Below, one piece after another: positions 1 through 5,050 of a stretch of DNA of 8,049 bases. The DNA comes from Spirochaetia bacterium. GTDB taxonomy: Bacteria > Spirochaetota > Spirochaetia > Treponematales > Treponemataceae. The first letter of the stretch is position 1, and each line of letters begins with the position of its first letter. The notes under the pieces were generated by a model. It was given only the letters and a program-made list of their open reading frames with translations. It made no database searches and was not told the origin of the DNA. Both the position numbers and the translations under genes were made by a program. The stretch is from contig CAAGIS010000074.1 in assembly GCA_900769985.1 (NCBI GenBank), positions 1-8,049 of the forward strand, in the 5' to 3' direction.

Positions 1-35
1 AAATCCTTACTGAACGACTGTCTTTTTTTTGCCAT
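1..35 (-). CDS. N-terminus of putative IS transposase OrfA (partial)
   Basis: Reading leftwards from ATG at 35-33, the visible residues are MAKKRQSFSKDF, after which the window ends. A basic KKR stretch followed by a (Y/F)S-(K/P)-(E/D)-F segment is the typical opening of IS3-family OrfA proteins, whose helix-turn-helix domain (HTH_Tnp_1 type) follows directly. Upstream there is only a weak ribosome-site-like AAGGCGG (49-55), about 13 bases away, so expression signals are poor, as is common in IS elements. With so few residues another DNA-binding protein is possible. The call leans on the adjacent IS-like end and the disrupted neighbour. Confidence 0.42.
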   Translation of the reverse strand, partial: MAKKRQSFSKD

Positions 36-113
36 GTGCCTACCGCCTTGTTTAGTTTATCGGCTGTTTGCACCTTAAATCTGCTCCTTTTTCTGTGTTG
101 TTTTACGCACTCA
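1..113 (-). mobile_element. Probable end of an insertion sequence (IS3-like), truncated by the window edge
   Basis: On the minus strand a sequence beginning TGAGTGCGTAAAACAACA (from base 113) leads, after about 78 bases, into a start codon whose product looks like an IS3-type OrfA transposase. IS3-family elements usually begin with TG and have a short leader before orfA, which fits. The base composition differs from the neighbouring coding DNA, and the adjacent plus-strand coding frame ends abruptly within a few bases of this point. The exact boundary (about 113-120) and the target duplication cannot be fixed, because only one end is visible. The family assignment rests on 12 residues and the leader layout, so it is tentative. 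Confidence 0.42.
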
Positions 114-119
114 TTTTAA

Positions 120-260
120 AATGCTGTTGCCAATGTAGACTTTAATGAAATTGCAGTATTTGAAAAAACAAAAAATTTTGAAAATACAGGAATTTATAGT
201 TTTGAGGCTGTAGTAAATGATGCCGGTTTTGCTGAAAACCCGGGAAAAGATGAAAGCGAT
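120..260 (+). other. In-frame 5' coding remnant without a start codon
   Basis: The frame of the acidic protein that ends at 638 stays open upstream to a TAA at 117-119. The 47 codons from 120 to 260 contain no ATG, GTG or TTG. The translated segment (for example FNEIAVFEKTKNFENTGIYS) has the same composition and codon style as the downstream part, so it looks like genuine protein sequence cut off from its start. The cut falls next to the putative IS end, so IS insertion or an associated deletion is the simplest explanation. Confidence 0.5.
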
Positions 261-638
261 GTGTTTCAGATGGCTGTCATGAATCAGTTTAATAAAGAAA
301 ATCCAAGATTTATTACGGCAAGTTTTAAAAATCCTCCCTATACATTTCCAAAATTTGATGCAGACGAAGATGATGAAGACGATTTGTTTTGTGATGGCTG
401 GGCATTAAAAGGAACGATGTGTTTTGTTATTGGTCGTATCGCGGACGATGAACCGGAAGAAGAGAATTCTGAAGAACATATTTTTAGATACGGAACAAAC
501 AATGTTACCTTTGCCGAAAATAAAGGACTTCGTTCTTTTAATGAAGAGGACTATACTGAAGATGAAAACGGAAACAAAATGCTGAAACCTTCAAAATATT
601 CAAAGTATTTTAACGAAGAGGACGAATGGGATGATTAG
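261..638 (+). CDS. Acidic hypothetical protein, probably 5'-truncated
   Basis: I do not recognise this protein. From the first possible start (GTG at 261; ATG at 270) it is 125 residues or fewer, and it is very rich in Asp and Glu, with runs such as DADEDDEDD, EPEEENSEE and a terminal NEEDEWDD. No transmembrane segment or signal peptide is seen, so it is probably cytoplasmic. The GTG has no convincing ribosome site and the frame extends upstream without a start, so the original protein was probably longer and this copy is a fragment or pseudogene. It lies 45 bases before the AAA+ ATPase gene, on the same strand, and is probably the first visible member of that operon. An acidic partner, adaptor or substrate of the AAA+/VWA pair is one possibility, inferred only from position. 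Confidence 0.6.
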   Translation: MFQMAVMNQFNKENPRFITASFKNPPYTFPKFDADEDDEDDLFCDGWALKGTMCFVIGRIADDEPEEENSEEHIFRYGTNNVTFAENKGLRSFNEEDYTEDENGNKMLKPSKYSKYFNEEDEWDD

Positions 639-672
639 GGATTTTGCTGTGAAACACCCGAATTTAAATAAG

Positions 673-677
673 AGGAG
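673..677 (+). promoter_or_regulatory. Ribosome binding site of the AAA+ ATPase gene
   Basis: AGGAG, within AGAGGAGATAAAA, lies six bases before the ATG at 684. It is a strong Shine-Dalgarno match that fixes the start. It contrasts with the lack of any such site before the possible starts of the preceding acidic ORF. Confidence 0.8.
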
Positions 678-683
678 ATAAAA

Positions 684-2216
684 ATGAATTTATTCAAAAT
701 TGCATTTAAGGTAGTAAGAAATAATTCTAAGATAATTTACAAAGGTTTTGGTTTTAAGCATTTAAGTGATGCAACGCAGTATTATGTTCACCCGGATAAT
801 CAGTCTTATAAAGGCACGACAACTCTCTGCCAGCCGATTGGGGAAGCGATAATTCTTTTTAGCAGCATGCTTTCTTCTATTATAAATGCAGATAAAGAGA
901 CTCCTTTTGGAGATTATTGGATAAGTACAAACAAAGATGAACTCTTTCTGGAAATAAAAATTCCTGACGATTATCGCGAAAATAAAGTCCTCGAGCCTGA
1001 AATTTATTCTTATAAAGCATATTTAAAAGGCGCAAATATCACCGTTGCCGCTTACAACAAAGACGAAAAACTTCTTGACGGTAATATGGAGCATATCCGT
1101 ATATTGTATAAACTGCTTCCTGCATTTTGCATTCTTGCAGCACGGGAAATGGAACGGGTAAGTCAGTACAAAGATATTATGGAAAAATTTCTTGAATCTC
1201 CAGAACCTGACACTTTTGTAAATCTTAATGAAGATCTTTATCAGATGCATAAATTTGATGATTACAATCTTAAATATGAAGAAGTTCCTGCAATTAATAA
1301 AGAAGATTTTATAAGTTTTTCTTCAGCATACGAAACAATCCGGGAAAATAAAATCGCACTGGCAAAAAGTGATTCCATAAAAATAAACAGATTCCCGGAT
1401 TCACAATGGTCGGAAGAACAGAAATCTTACATTCCTCACTTAAGCGAAGAATTCGTTTTGCCAGCAAAACTTCAGTCCGTGTGCAATGCAATAGCCGGCG
1501 GAGACGTACTTTCAACTCTTTTTCACGGACCTGCAGGAACCGGTAAAACAATTAGTTGCAAACTTGTAAGCCAGGCAATCGGTCTTCCGATTATGGAAAC
1601 TATAAACTGTACGGAAAATCTTGATGAGTTCGTGCTCGGCAAATTTATTCCCCAGGATGATAAAATCATCTTTAAGGAAAGTTTTGTTACAAAAGCAATT
1701 CGAGAAGGCGGAGCAGTTGTATTTGAGGAAATTAACTTTGCAAAACCTCAGTATCTGGCGTTTTTGAATTCACTTCTTGATGACAATGGTTTTGTTCGGC
1801 TTGACAATGGGGAAGTTGTGCACCGACACAAAAATTTCCGCTTTTTTGCCACGATGAATCTTGGCTATTTTGGAACAAAAGAATTGAATCAGGCTCTGTA
1901 CAACCGATTTAACGCAATCATTGAAGTAGCCGCTTTAAGTGATGAATCAATCGAGCGAATGCTTGTCGCCAGAGTTCCAGAATGTAAAAGCGTAGTAAAC
2001 AAAATTATCGGTGTATATCACAAACTTCAGAAGAAAATAGAAGCCGAAGAACTTGATGTAGTCATTTCTCCCCGTAACCTTGAAAACTGGGCCCGTCTTG
2101 CAAAATACGAAGGCTATATTACAGCCGCAGAAAAAGCAATTATTCCAATCGCCAAATGCGACCGCATTCTGGAGCAGACAATCCGTGGAATTCTAGTGCT
2201 CTATAAGTGGAGTTAA
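684..2216 (+). CDS. MoxR/CobS-type AAA+ ATPase
   Basis: This 510-residue protein is a cytoplasmic AAA+ ATPase of the MoxR/CbbQ/CobS (AAA_5-like) group. Its AAA+ core occupies roughly residues 255-500. The Walker A motif is HGPAGTGKT (281-289, Lys288). The Walker B region is VVFEEIN (345-351), with Glu at the usual Asp position. Sensor 1 is FATMN (Asn392), the likely arginine finger is Arg408 in ALYNRF, and the sensor 2 arginine is Arg464 in SPRNLENW. Residues 1-255 form a large N-terminal region I cannot assign. ATPases of this class form ring hexamers and work with a VWA-domain partner to remodel or load metal into a target protein. The VWA partner here is the next gene, six bases downstream, so the two form an operon. 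True cobaltochelatase is unlikely, because no cobalamin genes are present and both proteins carry extra regions. The class is secure; the target is unknown. Confidence 0.9.
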   Translation: MNLFKIAFKVVRNNSKIIYKGFGFKHLSDATQYYVHPDNQSYKGTTTLCQPIGEAIILFSSMLSSIINADKETPFGDYWISTNKDELFLEIKIPDDYRENKVLEPEIYSYKAYLKGANITVAAYNKDEKLLDGNMEHIRILYKLLPAFCILAAREMERVSQYKDIMEKFLESPEPDTFVNLNEDLYQMHKFDDYNLKYEEVPAINKEDFISFSSAYETIRENKIALAKSDSIKINRFPDSQWSEEQKSYIPHLSEEFVLPAKLQSVCNAIAGGDVLSTLFHGPAGTGKTISCKLVSQAIGLPIMETINCTENLDEFVLGKFIPQDDKIIFKESFVTKAIREGGAVVFEEINFAKPQYLAFLNSLLDDNGFVRLDNGEVVHRHKNFRFFATMNLGYFGTKELNQALYNRFNAIIEVAALSDESIERMLVARVPECKSVVNKIIGVYHKLQKKIEAEELDVVISPRNLENWARLAKYEGYITAAEKAIIPIAKCDRILEQTIRGILVLYKWS

Positions 2217-2222
2217 TGACAA

Positions 2223-4241
2223 ATGAAATCAGATGACGATGATTATGGAGACATTTTCAAAGCAATTCTCGAAAAATTTCAGTGCGAACGAAATCGCGAA
2301 ATAGAAGAGTCTTTTGCACGGGCATTCTCGGAAACCGATGAAACGAGGCTCTTTTTTATAAACGAGGACAGAGCCTATACAGACGGCAAAAATATTATTG
2401 TTGATCCTGCATTTAAAGATATTTACAAAGATGAAGAATGTATAAAAAATACTGAAAAAGTTTTAGAATGGCCGGAATTAATTTCTGCAACTCCATGGAA
2501 TGCATTGAAGATGGTTACACGAGGAAATACTTTGCACGAATGTCTTCATCTTTTGTACACAGATTTTCCCGGAGCTGCATGGAGTGATCCTGATTTACGC
2601 GAATGGAAAAATGCACAGAAAGTTGTAGCAAATATTTCAAATATCATAGAAGATGCTTATATTGAAGCAGTCGGTGCATCTGTTTACGACAACATTGCTA
2701 TCTATCTGATGTTTAACCGCATTGCACCGGTCTTCGCTAAAAAGAAAGTTGAAAGCACTGCCGAGCAGAAGTTCAAGCTTACCGAGCCGAAAGAAATAAA
2801 AAACTTTACTCCTCCAGAAAATGTGCCGGAAATTGAACTGTCTCCAAAAGAAAAAAAACTCCTTGAAGAATATCTTAAATTTATGGAATTGCAAAAGAAA
2901 ACCAAGCGGCTCATAGATTATATGGATTACATGGCGGCTTTCCTTTTGTTCCCGATGTTTGAGCAAGACTCGCCGGATGCAGAAATTGCTGAATATGTAG
3001 AAAAAACAAAGCAGCTGTTTTTGGACGGTTCAATTCAGGATTCGCCTTCAGAACGATACAAATACTGCAAAAAGATTTTTGAAATCATAAAACCTCTTAT
3101 TCCAAAAGATGAAGATGCTGAATTATCTCAGAATATTCTTCCAGATTCTATTGGAGGCCAGGATAGCCATGGAAGTGGTCAGAATTCTATTGGTGGAAAA
3201 AATCGAAAAGGAAAACCGCAGTCTGTCACAACAAGACTTTTCAGTAACCTTGATGGAAGTAAAAAGAACAATCCAAACACAGATGTTCCATCGCTTATTA
3301 GTGCAGTAAAAGGATTTGAAAATGACGAACAAAAAGCAGATGAAATAACTTCGTATACAGGATTTGTCGTAAAACATTCAGGTAGCAGTGTCGGGGCATC
3401 GGCAGTTCATAAGGATATAAAAATAAATGAAAACCATCCAAAAATAAACCTGAATCTTAAAACGGCTTATCAGAATATCTATAACCAGTACCATCTGAAT
3501 ATTAATTCCTATAATTCCAGATTCTTGCAGCTGCTTAAGGCTCAGGTTCCTATAAAAGAAAACCGTTTTCAGTACGGTTCTGGAATCGACTCAAAAAAAA
3601 TGGGAGATCCAAAAAGACGCTTCTGGTTCAGGAATCAGAAAGGAAATGAAATTCCTGATATGTCTGTAATGCTGTTAATTGACGGCAGCGGTTCAATGTA
3701 CGGAAATAGACGGAATTCTGCAATGATTTCCAGTGTTATTCTGCATGAAGTTCTAAAAAAACAGGGAATTGAACATGCAATTGTTGAACACAGAGGAAAC
3801 AGTATAAATTCTAATGAAATCGATGTAAATATTCTTGTTGATTTCAATGCAAAAGAAGAAGAAAAATTGAATATCATGCAGTTAAAAGCTGATTCTGATA
3901 ATCGTGACGGGCTTGCTTTGTATTGGGCCGAAAAGTATATAAATCAGAAAACTTTCTGTGACAATAAACTGATTATTGTCCTTTCAGACGGACTGCCGGC
4001 ACACTCTTATGGTGAATATTATGGTGCAGTTGCATGTAAAGACACAGCGAATGCAGCAAAAAAAATTATAAACCGTGGCACAAACATAATTGCCGTAGCT
4101 TTAGACGATGAATGTGGTGACGATGAAGAATACTCTACTTATAAGAATTTAAAGGAGATTTATCCTCATCTTGTACAGTGCAAAGATTTAAAACGCCTGA
4201 CAGGACAGATTTTGAATATCGTAAGCAGGCAGCTAGTTTAA
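2223..4241 (+). CDS. VWA-domain protein with N-terminal HExxH metallopeptidase-like region (CobT-like)
   Basis: A 672-residue soluble protein. The N-terminal part carries HECLH at 105-109, followed 34 residues later by NIIEDAYIE (140-148). This HExxH plus EDxxIE pattern resembles the zincin-like domains seen in some VWA proteins (DUF2201_N-like or NorD-like), with His105, His109 and probably Glu143 as metal ligands and Glu106 as catalytic base. Residues 200-300 are helical and charged. Residues 305-350 form a Gly/Ser/Asn/Lys-rich linker with a short internal repeat. The C-terminal VWA domain (about 478-670) has the metal-ion site DGSGS (Asp487, Ser489, Ser491), a CobT-like RDGLALYWA segment (561-569) and LIIVLSDG (583-590). 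The gene starts six bases after the ATPase stop, with a weak GTGGAG ribosome site, so the pair is co-transcribed and probably forms one complex. Whether the peptidase site is active cannot be judged from sequence. Confidence 0.87.
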   Translation: MKSDDDDYGDIFKAILEKFQCERNREIEESFARAFSETDETRLFFINEDRAYTDGKNIIVDPAFKDIYKDEECIKNTEKVLEWPELISATPWNALKMVTRGNTLHECLHLLYTDFPGAAWSDPDLREWKNAQKVVANISNIIEDAYIEAVGASVYDNIAIYLMFNRIAPVFAKKKVESTAEQKFKLTEPKEIKNFTPPENVPEIELSPKEKKLLEEYLKFMELQKKTKRLIDYMDYMAAFLLFPMFEQDSPDAEIAEYVEKTKQLFLDGSIQDSPSERYKYCKKIFEIIKPLIPKDEDAELSQNILPDSIGGQDSHGSGQNSIGGKNRKGKPQSVTTRLFSNLDGSKKNNPNTDVPSLISAVKGFENDEQKADEITSYTGFVVKHSGSSVGASAVHKDIKINENHPKINLNLKTAYQNIYNQYHLNINSYNSRFLQLLKAQVPIKENRFQYGSGIDSKKMGDPKRRFWFRNQKGNEIPDMSVMLLIDGSGSMYGNRRNSAMISSVILHEVLKKQGIEHAIVEHRGNSINSNEIDVNILVDFNAKEEEKLNIMQLKADSDNRDGLALYWAEKYINQKTFCDNKLIIVLSDGLPAHSYGEYYGAVACKDTANAAKKIINRGTNIIAVALDDECGDDEEYSTYKNLKEIYPHLVQCKDLKRLTGQILNIVSRQLV

Positions 4242-4299
4242 ACGGAAAAGATAATGAACTTTGTGACGCAACTGCAAGTTGAATGACAAACAGAACTTC

Positions 4300-4327
4300 T
4301 TCACCTAATATTTATATCAGAGGTGAA
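4300..4327. repeat. Inverted repeat with 7-bp perfect arms
   Basis: The arms TTCACCT (4300-4306) and AGGTGAA (4321-4327) flank a 14-base AT-rich spacer. No T-tract follows on either strand, so it is not a standard terminator. It lies about 60 bases after the VWA gene stop and immediately before the recognisable toxin relic, in sequence where the toxin reading frame has broken down. It may be an operator-like site, an mRNA 3' hairpin or chance. Confidence 0.35.
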
Positions 4328-4329
4328 AA

Positions 4330-4428
4330 TATTCAAGAAGAATAAATATTCAACACAGATTGGTTTATGAAGTTTTTACTGAACAGCATACTGTCCGTGT
4401 TCTTAAAATGTGGACTCATTATGAGTAA
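4330..4428 (+). pseudogene. 3' relic of a Txe/YoeB-type (RelE superfamily) toxin
   Basis: The frame 4330-4428 encodes 32 residues ending in a TAA stop. It begins YSRRINIQHRLVYEV and ends VRVLKMWTHYE. This is the characteristic C-terminal third of Txe/YoeB mRNA-interferase toxins, including the Arg of the YSRRIN strand and the terminal His-Tyr used in catalysis by RelE-fold enzymes. An in-frame TGA lies directly upstream (4324-4326), and no start codon or ribosome site makes a usable ORF. The preceding 40 bases can be matched to the family only loosely and with frame changes (an ELL...NI...S-like trace). No antitoxin gene is present. The gene is therefore decayed and left in the gap after the VWA gene. 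Full-length family members are about 85-90 residues. Confidence 0.7.
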
Positions 4429-4645
4429 AAATAAAACCTGACAGCCACTTCAAAACAGATTTGCGGTCATCTCTTTCCGAACATTTACGGAATAAGAAGC
4501 AAAATTAAAAAAAAAGTGTCCAATAACTAAAAACATAATGTCATTGTGAATTTATTTCGGAATACATACACTATATACTGGTGTGGATGCTGAACTTAAA
4601 TTCAGTATGGCAATATTTTAGACAGGTCTCAATTTGCCTGCCTTT
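4429..4645. other. Intergenic region between convergent operons
   Basis: No gene is supported here. A short plus-strand open stretch (about 4437-4508) has no start codon and no recognisable motif. Small inverted repeats are visible: TTCCG/CGGAA around the sequence aacattta, and CTGAA/TTCAG at 4590-4605. An imperfect CAGG/CCTG hairpin at 4623-4640, followed by CCTTTTT at 4641-4647, could weakly terminate plus-strand transcripts, but its stem is only about 4 bp. A better candidate terminator for the minus-strand operon is listed separately. Confidence 0.5.
4507..4546 (-). terminator. Candidate Rho-independent terminator of the NUDIX operon
   Basis: On the minus strand CAATGAC (4546-4540) can pair with GTTATTG (4527-4521), giving a 7-bp stem with one G-U pair and a 12-base loop. 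Five bases later comes a run of nine T (4515-4507). It lies about 100 bases beyond the NUDIX stop codon. The stem is AT-rich and the spacer to the T-run is slightly long, so efficiency is uncertain. Confidence 0.33.
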
Positions 4646-5050
4646 TTACAAAATCTCTTCGATTTTTTCCAAAATCAACCTATCCGCCAGAAGCCAGTCA
4701 ACAGAATAAAGCGTTTCCCGCGTAAGCCATTTTGCATCCTCGTGTTCCAAAAGCTTTAAGTCGCCAGAAACTATTGAACACAGAATGCAGTGCATCGTAA
4801 GGTGAAAAGAAGGATAATCATATTCCACAACGGCGAGAATTTTTTCTGCCTTTACTTCCGTGTCAAGCTCCTCCCGGATTTCGCGGACAATGCACTCCTC
4901 GGGCGTTTCGCCAGGTTCAAGTTTTCCGCCGGGAAATTCCCATCCGCCTTTAAAATCGCCGTAGCCACGCTGGGTTGCAAAGAGTTCTTTTTTGTGAGTC
5001 TGAGGATTTGTGCGCACGATTATGGCGGCGCTTACGGTGATGTGTTTCAT
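4646..5050 (-). CDS. MutT-like NUDIX hydrolase (nucleoside triphosphate pyrophosphohydrolase)
   Basis: This is a 134-residue, single-domain cytoplasmic enzyme of normal MutT/NudG length. The NUDIX box is complete at 42-64: Gly42, Glu48, Arg56-Glu57 and Glu60-Glu61, with Asp63 where the consensus has Gly, a common variant. WEFPGGK (37-43) precedes it. The C-terminal HEDAKWL and SVDWLLADR segments are typical of the MutT/CTP-pyrophosphohydrolase branch, which hydrolyses (d)NTPs, including oxidised or modified ones, to the monophosphate and pyrophosphate with Mg2+. The ATG overlaps the stop of the nuclease-helicase gene, so translation is probably coupled. That coupling points to a role alongside the helicase, such as clearing modified nucleotides or processing a nucleotide product, more than general housekeeping. 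The family is certain; the substrate is not. Confidence 0.93.
   Translation of the reverse strand: MKHITVSAAIIVRTNPQTHKKELFATQRGYGDFKGGWEFPGGKLEPGETPEECIVREIREELDTEVKAEKILAVVEYDYPSFHLTMHCILCSIVSGDLKLLEHEDAKWLTRETLYSVDWLLADRLILEKIEEIL
5047..5050 (-). other. ATGA stop/start overlap coupling helicase and NUDIX genes
   Basis: The TGA of the nuclease-helicase (5049-5047) shares bases with the ATG of the NUDIX gene (5050-5048). No clear Shine-Dalgarno sequence precedes this ATG, so translation of the NUDIX gene probably depends on ribosomes finishing the helicase, which implies linked amounts of the two proteins. Confidence 0.85.

Noticed and set aside
1023..1551. Minus-strand ORFs opposite the AAA+ gene
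   Set aside because: They are compositionally biased shadows rich in Phe, Lys and Cys with no motifs or ribosome sites, lying fully within a motif-supported gene.
2637..3377. Minus- and plus-strand ORFs overlapping the VWA gene
   Set aside because: They are out-of-frame shadows of the peptidase-VWA coding sequence, without recognisable domains.
684..4241. Cobaltochelatase CobS-CobT assignment
   Set aside because: The AAA+ and VWA domains are CobS/CobT-like, but both proteins carry large extra regions, the VWA protein has an HExxH site, and no cobalamin genes are present.
4437..4508. Short plus-strand open frame after the toxin relic
   Set aside because: It has no start codon, ribosome site or recognisable residues; too short to call.
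4623..4647. CAGG/CCTG hairpin followed by T5 as a plus-strand terminator
   Set aside because: The stem is only about 4 bp with a mismatch beyond it; noted in the intergenic entry but not called as a feature.
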